11,586 nucleotides of DNA from an uncultured Cuneatibacter sp. (GTDB lineage: Bacteria; Bacillota; Clostridia; Lachnospirales; Lachnospiraceae). The position numbers were made by a program, and so were the translations under genes. The stretch covers positions 1 to 11,586 of the forward strand of contig CAKQHB010000039.1 in assembly GCA_934234215.1 (NCBI GenBank). Reading direction: 5' to 3'. The notes under the pieces were generated by a model that was not told the origin of the DNA, did not search any database, and saw only the letters and a list, made by a program, of their open reading frames with translations. Shown here one piece after another: positions 1 to 6,255 of this stretch. The first letter of the stretch is position 1, and every line of letters starts with the position of its first letter.

Positions 1-76
1 CCGACCGACCGACCGACCGACCGACCGACCGACCGACCGACCGACCGACCGACCGACCGACCGACCGACCGACCGA
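1..76. repeat. CCGA tetranucleotide tandem repeat, 19 copies
   Basis: The window opens with 19 perfect copies of CCGA and no interruption; the tract may extend further left. A 4-base unit has no stop codon in any of the three plus frames; read as codons it gives a Pro-Thr-Asp-Arg repeat. It ends 20 bases before the ATG of the histidine kinase gene, so copy-number change would alter spacing upstream of that gene, or the reading frame if translation really starts further left. Because it sits exactly at the window edge it could also be a contig-end assembly artefact. Confidence 0.95.
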
Positions 77-96
77 CGCGAAAAGTGGGTGGTGGT

Positions 97-2580
97 ATGA
101 ATAGACTGGATATTGAGCAGTGTAAGGCTGCATACGGGCAGATGCCGGTCGCTTTTTGTGTAATAGAAGTGATTTTGGACGACGCTGGCATGCCGGCAGA
201 TTGGGTGTATCGTTACGCAAACAGGAGTACGGAAGAAGTCCGAAATATTCCGCGGGAGCGATTATTGGATTATTACTTTCTGCAGGATGTGGCACCGGAG
301 CTTGCGGAGAGAGATGTATTGCTGCGTCAGTATTACCGCGCTGCGTATTTGCAGGAACACACAGAGTTTCATCAGTATGTGGAGAACACGGATCGCTATA
401 TTAAGACAATCTGTTACCCGTGGGAGGAGCAGGGATATTGCGCATGTATTCTGGTGGATGAGACGGTGGAAGTGAAGGCGATTCAGCAGTCTGCGCGGGA
501 TGCGCAGATCAACAAAGGGCTGATGCAGAAACTTTCGCAGGAGCGGAAACAGTACCGGGATGCGGTGTTGGCAAATGCACTGTTTACCTATAGCTTTGAT
601 TTGACAGAGGGAATGGTGCAGAATCAGGTCATCACAAAGGATGGTGAGCATCTGACGGAGAAGTTGGGGATCCATTTGCCAATGGATTTTACAGAGATGA
701 GCGCGTTCATCAACCGGGTGACAGGTGTGCGTTATGCGGAACCGTATATGGCGGCATTTTGGACAAATGAAGGACTGCGCGAGGCGTATGCTCGCGGTAT
801 TTGCAATGCAGAATCGGATTATTATGTGGCGGTACGGGATAAATATTTTCACGCCAATGCATTGTTATATCAGGCAGAAGACAGTGGACATCTGCGAGCG
901 ATGATCATTTGCCGTGACACGACGGAGTACGAAAAAGAGAGGCGTCAATACCGGAAAAAAGAAGCTGAGCTGCGCCGGATTCAGGATACGTTGATGAAGG
1001 ATTTTGTATCATTGTATTATGTGAATCTGGAGAACGATCATTATCGTACCCTCAAGATCAATCAAAATACAAATGCGAGAAGTGTGGTAGAAAATCAGTC
1101 CGGCTATTCGGAAATTGTGGGAATGTACATTGACCAGTTTGTATTGCCGGAATACAAAGAAAAGATGCAGCGGTATCTGAGTCGGGAGTATTTGCTGGAA
1201 TACCTGAAAAAACACGAAGATTTTTCGGTCCGTTATCAGTCAGTTCCAAATGCGGACGGCGAGGAATATTTCGAAGTTTATGTCGGAACGGTATTGCGGG
1301 AAGCGGATGCGACCTATGTGGTAATTAGTTTCCGAAGTGTGGATGAGGTGGCGCATCAGGAGCTGGAGTATCAGCGCTATCTGCAAAATGCCCGGGAAGA
1401 TGCGGAAAAAGCGAACCGCGCGAAGTCGCTGTTTTTGTCAAATATGAGCCATGATATCCGAACACCGATGAATGCTGTCATCAATATGATTGGATTTATG
1501 CGGGAAGATCTGGAGAACCGCGAGAGGCTGGAGGCGGATCTGGATCGGATGGAGAATTCCAGCCGGTTCATGCTGTCACTGATCAACGATATTTTGGATA
1601 TGGCAAAAATCGAGAGCGGCGAGATGAATCTGCATCCGGAAGTGACGAGCCATACGGAATTTTTGAATGGATTGCAAAATACGATCGGAGTGCTTTGTCA
1701 GGAAAAAAGCATTACATTCGAAATCCATCGTTCAAAAGGAAATAGACCGTTGTGGATGGATAGTATGCGATTTTATCAGCTGTTCTTTAATCTGCTGTCC
1801 AACGCGGTGAAAAATACGCCGGAGGGTGGCAGGATCATATACGAGGAAGTTTGTCTGGAGCGGAATGAGGAGATGTGTAAGTACGATTTTTATGTGACAG
1901 ACACCGGGCGGGGTATGAGCAAGGAATTTCAGAAAAAGATGTTCCTGCCCTTTGAACGGGAGCATATGAATGAGAGCGGCGGCACGGGATTGGGATTGTC
2001 TATCGTGCGGGAAATTGTGGATCTGTTCAAAGGTAAAATTTTTGTGGACAGTGAACCTGGAAAGGGAACGAAGATCCGCGTGCACCTGGAGCTTCCCTAT
2101 GCGACAGAACAGCAAATTTCCGAGGCATCTGCGTTGTGGGCGGCAAAAGAAAACGGTGCTGTGTCGAACAGCTTGGATGGATTGCGGATTCTGGTCGTTG
2201 AGGATAATGCATTGAACCGGGAGATCATCGAGCGTCTGCTGGAAGATCGAGGCGTGATTTTTGAAAGCGTAGAGAATGGTCAGGAAGCCGTGGAGCAGTA
2301 TCAGAAACAGGGCAATGGCTATTATGATGCGATTTTGATGGATATTCAGATGCCGGTCATGAATGGTCTGGAAGCGACAAAGAAGATCCGGAGTCTGGAG
2401 CAGGCAGACGCAACAGACATTCCAATTATTGCAATGACGGCAAATGCATTTCAGGAGGATCGGGATGCGGCGAGAGATGCGGGGATGAACGCCCACCTGA
2501 GCAAGCCGGTCAACATCGACCAGATTCAGAAAGTGATCTGCAGCGAGATCAAAAAAAGAAAGAATAATTTCCAAAAATAA
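97..2580 (+). CDS. Hybrid sensor histidine kinase with C-terminal receiver domain
   Basis: This is a soluble-looking sensor kinase that autophosphorylates on histidine and passes phosphate to its own receiver domain. From the ATG at 97 it is 827 residues. The N-terminal half (about 9-140, 153-295, 298-423) looks like three divergent PAS-type sensory modules; there is no signal peptide and no clear membrane segment. The H-box (SNMSHDIRTPMNA) puts the phosphorylated histidine at 452. The N-box Asn is 569, the DTGRG motif starts at 602 and GGTGLGLSIV at about 629. The receiver (about 696-815) has the acidic pair E702/D703, phospho-acceptor D749 in MDIQMPVMNG, T781 and K803, so it looks active. 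No partner regulator or output domain is visible, so a phosphorelay through a separate Hpt protein is likely. A GTG at 85 is an alternative start; neither start has a convincing ribosome site, and the CCGA tract lies just upstream. Confidence 0.93.
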   Translation: MNRLDIEQCKAAYGQMPVAFCVIEVILDDAGMPADWVYRYANRSTEEVRNIPRERLLDYYFLQDVAPELAERDVLLRQYYRAAYLQEHTEFHQYVENTDRYIKTICYPWEEQGYCACILVDETVEVKAIQQSARDAQINKGLMQKLSQERKQYRDAVLANALFTYSFDLTEGMVQNQVITKDGEHLTEKLGIHLPMDFTEMSAFINRVTGVRYAEPYMAAFWTNEGLREAYARGICNAESDYYVAVRDKYFHANALLYQAEDSGHLRAMIICRDTTEYEKERRQYRKKEAELRRIQDTLMKDFVSLYYVNLENDHYRTLKINQNTNARSVVENQSGYSEIVGMYIDQFVLPEYKEKMQRYLSREYLLEYLKKHEDFSVRYQSVPNADGEEYFEVYVGTVLREADATYVVISFRSVDEVAHQELEYQRYLQNAREDAEKANRAKSLFLSNMSHDIRTPMNAVINMIGFMREDLENRERLEADLDRMENSSRFMLSLINDILDMAKIESGEMNLHPEVTSHTEFLNGLQNTIGVLCQEKSITFEIHRSKGNRPLWMDSMRFYQLFFNLLSNAVKNTPEGGRIIYEEVCLERNEEMCKYDFYVTDTGRGMSKEFQKKMFLPFEREHMNESGGTGLGLSIVREIVDLFKGKIFVDSEPGKGTKIRVHLELPYATEQQISEASALWAAKENGAVSNSLDGLRILVVEDNALNREIIERLLEDRGVIFESVENGQEAVEQYQKQGNGYYDAILMDIQMPVMNGLEATKKIRSLEQADATDIPIIAMTANAFQEDRDAARDAGMNAHLSKPVNIDQIQKVICSEIKKRKNNFQK

Positions 2581-2583
2581 GCA

Positions 2584-2612
2584 TTGAAAAAAGAGACGGT
2601 CTGCGTTATACT
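2584..2612 (+). promoter_or_regulatory. Promoter for tRNA-Gly
   Basis: TTGAAA (2584-2589) and TATACT (2607-2612) are separated by exactly 17 bases, and the predicted start point lies about 10 bases before the tRNA. It begins four bases after the kinase stop codon, so the tRNA has its own promoter. No terminator separates it from the kinase gene. Confidence 0.75.
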
Positions 2613-2629
2613 AAACGTAGATCACTCAT

Positions 2630-2700
2630 GCAGGTATAGTTCATCGGTAGAACGCCAGCTTCCCAAGCTGGAGAGACGGGTTCGATTCCCGCTACCTGCT
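2630..2700 (+). tRNA. tRNA-Gly (anticodon CCC)
   Basis: The sequence folds as a full cloverleaf. The acceptor arms GCAGGTA (2630-2636) and TACCTGC (2693-2699) pair completely, with discriminator T at 2700. The D-arm is GTTC/GAAC. The anticodon stem CCAGC/GCTGG encloses the loop TTCCCAA with anticodon CCC at 2662-2664. The T-arm is CGGG-TTCGATT-CCCG. The 3' CCA is not encoded. The tRNA reads GGG glycine codons. Its 3' end is the probable integration site of the element that follows, because a tyrosine integrase remnant lies just downstream and is oriented toward it. Confidence 0.95.
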
Positions 2701-2759
2701 CTTCAAAAACCGCGATTTTAAGCCATTCTTGAATTTTCGTGTGCCATTTCGTGTGACAC

Positions 2760-3131
2760 TTATACAGATAGAACAGAAATGTGGTAAAAAATTTTATCAT
2801 CTTCTTTCTTCCGGATGTCTGGTGTAGAACCACGGTAAATCCTCTTCATGACATACTCAGATTCCCAACCGCCACGCTCCATGATGCGCTGATCGATCAC
2901 TCCAAGCGCATGGAAGATGGTGGCAGCGTAAGATCTGAGAGCGTGGAAACGCATATCAGGCAAATTACATTTTACGAGAGCTTTTTTGAATCGGCGCGAT
3001 ACTTGCACAGGGTTGTAAGTGAATATGCGCTGATTTTTTTTGCGTTTGGGAATCTTTGCGATGATCTCCGGCGGGAAGGTGACGACTCTGTAACCTGCCT
3101 TCCTAGAAATTGGAAGACATAATGGCTTCAA
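2760..3131 (-). pseudogene. Tyrosine recombinase (integrase), C-terminal fragment
   Basis: Only the C-terminal third of a phage-type tyrosine integrase is present, about 110 recognisable residues against roughly 350-400 for the family. Visible catalytic parts are the H-x-x-R box (RFHALRSYAA, where many relatives have HDLRH), the RGGW tryptophan and the nucleophile tyrosine in MKRIYRG. The N-terminal DNA-binding domains and the first catalytic arginine are missing, so it cannot be active. The homologous part begins near 3110 (SRKAGYRVVTFP), right where the neighbouring HicB-like frame ends; the nominal TTG start at 3131 is an artefact of that join. After the TAA at 2760 the same frame continues as VSHEMAHENSRMA, resembling the natural tail of such integrases, so the TAA may be a nonsense mutation (inference). 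It points toward the tRNA, the usual arrangement for tRNA-integrating elements. Confidence 0.82.
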
Positions 3132-3375
3132 TCAGCATCGGAACTTCATTTGCTCTCAGGTTGAGTGCAGTGACAGGAGTTGGATTCGGTAGCAGTTCCC
3201 CGTCCTGCATCATGCCAGTGAGGTGAAGTTTCAGTGCCTCTTCGGCGTTTTTCAACGCACCCTTCGTGTTGTCTTTATCTGCACATGGAAGGCAACCGGG
3301 AAGATCGGGAAACGTAATGCTGATGCCGTCCTCATCGTAAGAGAAGACAGCAGGATAAGAACAATATTTCAACAT
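3103..3375 (-). CDS. HicB-family antitoxin-like protein, probably truncated
   Basis: This is a 90-residue protein whose first 55 residues match the HicB partial RNase H-like fold (YPAVF..DEDGISITFPDLPGCLPCA..). Unlike the complete HicB next to it, it has no C-terminal ribbon-helix-helix DNA-binding segment; it stops at SSNF with a TAG at 3103-3105, right at the join with the integrase fragment. It is the third gene in the minus-strand hicA-hicB run, 13 bases after the hicB stop, with a GGAG ribosome site seven bases before its ATG. The missing DNA-binding end argues for truncation by deletion, so it may neutralise a toxin but not repress transcription, or may have no function. Confidence 0.7.
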   Translation of the reverse strand: MLKYCSYPAVFSYDEDGISITFPDLPGCLPCADKDNTKGALKNAEEALKLHLTGMMQDGELLPNPTPVTALNLRANEVPMLIEAIMSSNF

Positions 3376-3388
3376 GGGAGATCTCCAA

Positions 3389-3781
3389 TTATTTCGGCAT
3401 TACTTTCTGCATGAGGGCTTCCTGTAATACCTGAGAGAAGTTCACTCCCATAGAAGTAGCAGCTTCGTTCAGCCACTCCGGGATGCTCAGAGTCTTCTTT
3501 ACAGCTCTTGAATTATGCTTTTTCAGATAGTCCATCATATCGAAGTTCACGACAAGGATCGTACCACCCTCGGCATCAATGGTAGAAGGATCAGAAGGTT
3601 TTGGAATTGCTTCTTTTTCGGATTCACGACTGGTAATGGCGAGACCTAACGCTTCAACCGCCATTTCATATGCGGATTCCATATCATCTCCCTCGGTCAA
3701 GCATTCCGGAAAGTCGGGAAACGATACCCAAAATCCTTCGTCTTCTTTGTGAAACACTGCTGGATAGAATAATTTTTTCAT
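3389..3781 (-). CDS. hicB: HicB antitoxin
   Basis: This is the antitoxin of a type II HicAB module: it binds and blocks the HicA RNase and represses the operon. It has 130 residues, a normal length. The N-terminal half has the HicB fold (LFYPAVFHKEDEGFWVSFPD). The C-terminal part (about 92-128, VKKTLSIPEWLNEAATSMGV..) is a ribbon-helix-helix DNA-binding segment, so it should act at the promoter at 4041-4069. It lies 39 bases downstream of hicA with a clear AAGGAG ribosome site. Both genes look intact despite the ruined surroundings. Family assignment is secure; the cognate partnership is inferred from position. Confidence 0.9.
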   Translation of the reverse strand: MKKLFYPAVFHKEDEGFWVSFPDFPECLTEGDDMESAYEMAVEALGLAITSRESEKEAIPKPSDPSTIDAEGGTILVVNFDMMDYLKKHNSRAVKKTLSIPEWLNEAATSMGVNFSQVLQEALMQKVMPK

Positions 3782-3820
3782 GATATATGCTCCTTTTGAA
3801 AGAGAAGAAAGGGAGAGGGC

Positions 3821-4009
3821 TTATTTCAGCCCTGCCTGTTTCAAAATGGCTTGCTCTAGTCCTTTCTTCATTGCCTTGCTGTGAAGGGGTACAATGGTTT
3901 GTTTTCCGGTGTCTGGATTTTTGAACTTTGCATGTGATCCATTTTGACTTACTTGTTCAAAACCATTCTTTTTCAGGAGAGAAACCATTTCCCTCGGTGT
4001 CATTGGCAT
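3821..4009 (-). CDS. hicA: HicA mRNA interferase toxin
   Basis: This 62-residue toxin has a double-stranded-RNA-binding-like fold and, in this family, cleaves mRNA. The core NGSHAKFKNP holds the catalytic histidine (His26), and the N-terminal PREMVSLLKKNGFE helix and C-terminal KGLEQAILKQAGL helix are both present at full family length. The start at 4009 has AGGAG about eight bases upstream; an in-frame ATG two codons later is an alternative. It is first in the operon, followed by hicB, and is transcribed from the strong promoter at 4041-4069. It appears functional by sequence. Confidence 0.9.
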   Translation of the reverse strand: MPMTPREMVSLLKKNGFEQVSQNGSHAKFKNPDTGKQTIVPLHSKAMKKGLEQAILKQAGLK

Positions 4010-4040
4010 CTTTCGTAACTCCTTTCTTAAGTATGGTTAC

Positions 4041-4069
4041 ATTGTATCACGTAAAAATACGTATGTCAA
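4041..4069 (-). promoter_or_regulatory. hicAB promoter
   Basis: On the minus strand a perfect TTGACA (plus 4064-4069) and TACAAT (plus 4041-4046) are separated by 17 bases, pointing into hicA. The spacer and the region upstream carry ATACGTAT-type sites suited to HicB repression. Confidence 0.82.
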
Positions 4070-4093
4070 TACAAAATACATAAAAATACGTAT
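4052..4093. promoter_or_regulatory. Repeated operator-like sites at the hicAB promoter
   Basis: The 13-mer TAAAAATACGTAT occurs twice in the same orientation, at 4052-4064 and 4081-4093, 29 bases apart. Each contains the palindrome ATACGTAT. One copy lies in the promoter spacer and touches the -35 box; the other lies just upstream of it. Spacing near three helical turns fits cooperative binding on one DNA face, most likely by HicB (inference). Confidence 0.6.
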
Positions 4094-4096
4094 CGC

Positions 4097-4483
4097 CTAT
4101 TCTGATTTCCGTATCACTGCCAGATACAGCTCAAACATCACTATGTAATTGTCAAATTCAGTTCCGCAGCCGCATTTTCGCCGGTATGTATCCAATACTT
4201 CTATCAGATACGCTTCCGTAACATCCAAAAGCTCGGCAGTTTCGTGCAGATTCCTGCATCCTGCCTCGTATGCCTGGACAATGCCTATCAGCCCAACTTT
4301 CAAATTGTAGCCATAGAGTCGTGCCTGGTATTCCTGTTCCTGGTTGCCGGTGTTGCTCTGATCGAGGATGCTTCCGGTGTTGGTCTTGTAGTGTCCTATC
4401 TCCTCGGCGAGGACACAAGCCTTTTGTTTCTGAGTCAGATCTCGGTAGATTGCTTTTGCCATTTGGTCGGTGAGACTATTCAC
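4097..4483 (-). pseudogene. ImmA/IrrE-family peptidase fragment joined to an XRE repressor remnant
   Basis: Residues 17-128 of this frame match the C-terminal part of phage ImmA/IrrE metallopeptidases, the proteins that relieve immunity by acting on the XRE repressor. The active-site region reads LAEEIGHY: the second His and the Glu of HExxH are present and the first His is Glu, a variant I recall as common in clostridial members. The first 16 residues (MNSLTDQMAKAIYRDL) are not ImmA but the end of an XRE helix-turn-helix that continues upstream in another frame. The normal N-terminal segment of ImmA, about 35 residues, is absent. This suggests a deletion joined the repressor and peptidase genes. 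The nominal GTG start abuts AAAGGA with no spacing, so it is unlikely to be real. Confidence 0.75.
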
Positions 4484-4590
4484 TCCTTTTTCAATGCGAG
4501 ATAGGCGACCTTTGTTACTCCCAGTTTTGCACCAAACTTTTCCAATGCTAAATTGGGAACTTTGCGGATCTCTTTCACACGTTCACACAG
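4484..4590 (-). pseudogene. XRE-family repressor N-terminal helix-turn-helix, frameshifted
   Basis: Minus-strand translation gives ERVKEIRKVPNLALEKFGAK and then LGVTK, typical of an XRE repressor N-terminus. It is followed in the next frame by GRLSRIEKGVNSLTDQM, the expected continuation. The frames rejoin if one A is restored to the AAA run at plus 4511-4513. No convincing start codon is visible; an ATG near 4600 is out of frame. The repressor's C-terminal half is gone, replaced by the ImmA fragment. Without correction the frame ends at a TGA a few codons past the shift. Confidence 0.68.
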
Positions 4591-4799
4591 AAGATTTCAT
4601 CTATATCAAGTGAGAAAAGATAGATGAAATCGTAATTTCCCCTCGAACAAAAAAGCATTGCGGTTCGAAGAACTGTTTGAACATCTGCATACGGTTTGCG
4701 TGAATCTGGCCTGACAACGAAAGCTCCGGTAGCGGTTACAAAATCTGAAAAAGCCTTTTTCTTATCAGAATAGTAGATGTTTCGTTGGTCAATGAAAAG
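4575..4799 (-). other. Unrecognised minus-strand open frame without start codon
   Basis: A 74-codon frame runs from directly after a TGA (plus 4800-4802) to a TGA at 4575-4577. Its product begins LFIDQRNIYYSDKKKAF and includes VVRPDSRKPYADVQTVL. It has no usable start codon near its beginning and I do not recognise it. It could be the 3' end of a minus-strand gene cut off where the head-protein segment starts, or chance openness in a phage control region. The plus strand here holds only a 32-codon frame. Confidence 0.25.
4593..4631. repeat. 12-base perfect inverted repeat
   Basis: GATTTCATCTAT (4593-4604) and ATAGATGAAATC (4620-4631) are perfect inverted copies separated by 15 bases. They lie directly upstream of the XRE remnant, where a phage repressor would bind, so an operator is a fair reading. 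There is no T-run to make it a terminator. Confidence 0.6.
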
Positions 4800-4831
4800 T
4801 CAATATTTGCAGAGCGAAAGGAGAAGGAAAC

Positions 4832-5302
4832 ATGGTAACAATGATAAGCATCCTCGCTGCAGGCGAGGATGCTGCAGCCGCAATTGCAAAAATTAACACA
4901 TCAGACGATGGGGATGAAATGATACAGGGAGAGCTGGAGGCTCTGACAATTAAAGTCGAGAGCCTGTACTCACAACTTGAAATCCGGATACTCAATGATA
5001 TTGTGGAGCGGATCCGTATCAATGGATTCGCCCCGGCGACAGCAGACTGGGAGATCACGAGGCTGGAGCAGTTGGGCATGTCTGAGGAGAGTATCAAAAA
5101 GTGGGTACAATCCGCTCTTGATGCGATAGACGACGAGCTGGACGAGCTGATCGCAGAAAGAACACCCCGAAAGAGTACGGCGGTAAGCAGTACACGACCT
5201 ACGAGGCACTGCAGGAGCAACGCAGGCAAGAGCGCAGCATCCGGGCGACACGGCAGCAGGTCAAGCTGCTGGAGACCGGCGGAGCCAGTAAAGAGGAGCT
5301 GA
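4832..5302 (+). pseudogene. Phage minor head (capsid) protein, N-terminal fragment
   Basis: From about residue 30 to 110 (IQGELEALTIKVESLYSQLE, ..ILNDIVERIR.., LEQLGMSEESIKKWV) this matches the N-terminal region of phage minor capsid proteins, which join portal and head early in capsid assembly. After IDDELDELIAER, near 5158, the frame turns into low-complexity Arg/Ser/Thr sequence, because homology continues in another frame. The large central part of the family is missing, so there was an internal deletion plus frame change. The ATG at 4832 has a good GGAGAAGGA site. The first 29 residues are not family-like and contain a perfect hairpin, so the ancestral start may be the ATG at 4919. Confidence 0.7.
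4848..4872. repeat. 10-base perfect hairpin inside the start of the head-gene frame
   Basis: GCATCCTCGC and GCGAGGATGC pair perfectly around a 5-base loop (TGCAG), seven codons into the 4832 frame. No T-run follows. It may be a leftover intergenic structure captured by the fused reading frame, or may affect translation of it. Confidence 0.6.
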
Positions 5303-5331
5303 TCCTCAAGCGGGCAAAATACCAGGGACAG

Positions 5332-5763
5332 ATGCAGGGATATAAAGCATTTTCTGACCGCATGGGGCTTCCGATGCAGTACGGCAGAATCCGACAGGAT
5401 GGGCTGAGTGGTCGATTTAGCCCGACAAAAAAAGAATTGACAGTATTGCAAAATGCGGCTGGAAAAGATATAATCGAAGTACAAAAAGCTACACTAATCA
5501 ACGAGCCTAATACTATCACACAAACGACAGGGAAAAGAGGCGGAATCGACAGAAATTATTATGGTGCAGACGGGAGACAGACAAAGCAGATCAGCAATCA
5601 CAATCATGGAAACGCCCGAAATCATCCGTATGGATTGAATGGAGAGCACGCGCATGACTATATATATACCGAAGGCGGAAAAGTTAAGCGTACAACACGA
5701 GAAATGACAACGAAAGAAAGAGAGGAGAACGCAGACATACTATGGCAACAAGAGAAGAGCTGA
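5332..5763 (+). pseudogene. Phage minor head protein C-terminal part with toxin-like domain
   Basis: The frame is open from 5122 and recognisably head-protein-like from 5161 (NTPKEYGGKQYTTYEALQEQ, then Arg/Gln-rich helices); the first ATG is at 5332. After MGLPMQYGRIRQDGLSGRF the last 110 residues change character: a Gly/Asn/His-rich stretch with HNHGNARNHPYGLNGEHAHD, then TTREMTTKEREENADIL. Such histidine-rich tails on phage head proteins resemble polymorphic-toxin nuclease domains (Ntox50-like is my best guess, from memory). The His/Asn/Glu residues could form an RNase-like site, which is inference. The domain itself looks uninterrupted, although its delivery protein is broken at about 5160 and no ribosome site is evident for separate expression from the ATG at 5332. 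Confidence 0.62.
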
Positions 5764-5975
5764 AAGATAGGATCGCAAGCATATGTACGCATGTGCTGTT
5801 TGAGTACAATGGAAAAGATTGCGGGGTTGATCCATTTGCAGAAGATCAATTTGATATGTGGTATGGCGATAAATGGATCGAAGCGCACAGCATCGACGAA
5901 GTAATGACGACTCCTCTTTTTGACGGAAAGTCATTAAATGAGATTGCAAACCGCATCTATAACGTACAGCTTTAA
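5742..5975 (+). CDS. Small acidic protein, candidate immunity partner of the toxin-like domain
   Basis: This 77-residue protein (MATREELKDRIASICTHVLF, ..FDMWYGDKWIEAHSIDEVM..) is acidic, with no membrane segment or signal peptide. I cannot name its family. It overlaps the 3' end of the toxin-like frame by 22 bases, and a strong terminator follows directly, so the two are coupled at the end of one unit. This is the usual layout of a toxin followed by its immunity protein, and size and acidity fit. The start ATG has AGAGGAG about 15 bases upstream, further than usual, which may reflect translational coupling. It appears undamaged. Confidence 0.65.
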   Translation: MATREELKDRIASICTHVLFEYNGKDCGVDPFAEDQFDMWYGDKWIEAHSIDEVMTTPLFDGKSLNEIANRIYNVQL

Positions 5976-6009
5976 AAATACCACCAGTCATCAGACCGGT
6001 GGTATTTTT
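5974..6009 (+). terminator. Rho-independent terminator after the phage remnant
   Basis: ATACCACC (5978-5985) pairs with GGTGGTAT (5998-6005); inside are an A-C mismatch and GTC/GAC around an ATCA loop. A run of T follows and a run of A precedes. It starts at the stop of the small acidic gene. Confidence 0.88.
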
Positions 6010-6034
6010 ATGCCCATTTGAATACGATAAAAGC

Positions 6035-6065
6035 AGCACGCGGTACTTGCCGGGTGCTATTTTTA
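6035..6065 (+). terminator. Second rho-independent terminator
   Basis: AGCAC (6035-6039) pairs with GTGCT (6054-6058), and CGG with CCG inside, with a G-G mismatch between; ATTTTTA follows. It backs up the terminator about 30 bases upstream. Confidence 0.7.
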
Positions 6066-6104
6066 CTTTATAGGAAAGTTCGACTTTCATCGAATTTTTG
6101 AATG

Positions 6105-6128
6105 AAAAAAGCCCGTACAAAGGCGGGC
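6105..6128 (-). terminator. Minus-strand rho-independent terminator
   Basis: GCCCG (6111-6115) and CGGGC (6124-6128) form a stem; on the minus strand it is followed by six T (plus 6105-6110). It lies 23 bases beyond the stop of the minus-strand frame ending at 6151, the only candidate gene it could serve here. Confidence 0.72.
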
Positions 6129-6150
6129 ATGGGAAATAGACGGTTTGGTT

Positions 6151-6255
6151 TTAGAAGATATAAAAACCTTCTTCACCGAAATCGTCATCATCCAGATCAT
6201 CAAATTCGTGTATGATTCTTTTTCAGATCAAAAACTCGGAAATCTTACTTCCCAT
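6151..6255 (-). pseudogene. Acidic C-terminal remnant of a minus-strand gene, with in-frame TGA
   Basis: From an ATG at 6255 the minus strand reads MGSKISEFLI, a TGA (6223-6225), then KRIIHEFDDLDDDDFGEEGF and a TAA at 6151-6153, all in one frame. The run of Asp/Glu just before a stop and a terminator looks like a genuine protein C-terminus. The frame also stays open upstream from an ATG near 6306 (MLSKLLFIHYTQAAGD), but that overlaps the rhamnosidase promoter. I do not recognise it. It may be the decayed end of a gene lost when the element inserted or decayed; chance is not excluded. Confidence 0.38.

Noticed and set aside
1..76. CRISPR array
   Set aside because: The repeats are contiguous 4-base units without spacers.
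1732..2574. Minus-strand gene of 280 codons opposite the kinase
   Set aside because: The plus frame carries all kinase and receiver motifs; the opposite frame is Cys/His/Ile-rich with no family features.
2601..2620. Terminator for the kinase gene
   Set aside because: A 7-pair stem (CTGCGTT/AACGTAG) is present but has no T-run and overlaps the tRNA promoter -10 box.
2606..2833. Minus-strand protein gene of 75 codons
   Set aside because: It runs antisense through the whole tRNA-Gly gene and its promoter; the openness comes from the tRNA complement and the integrase tail in another frame.
4660..4720. LexA-type box from the GAAC/GTTC motifs
   Set aside because: The half-sites do not have the GAAC-N4-GTTC spacing used in Firmicutes.
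4789..5484. Minus-strand gene of 231 codons
   Set aside because: It is antisense to the phage head protein, which shows family homology, while the minus translation is a low-complexity Ser/Leu/Cys-rich shadow.
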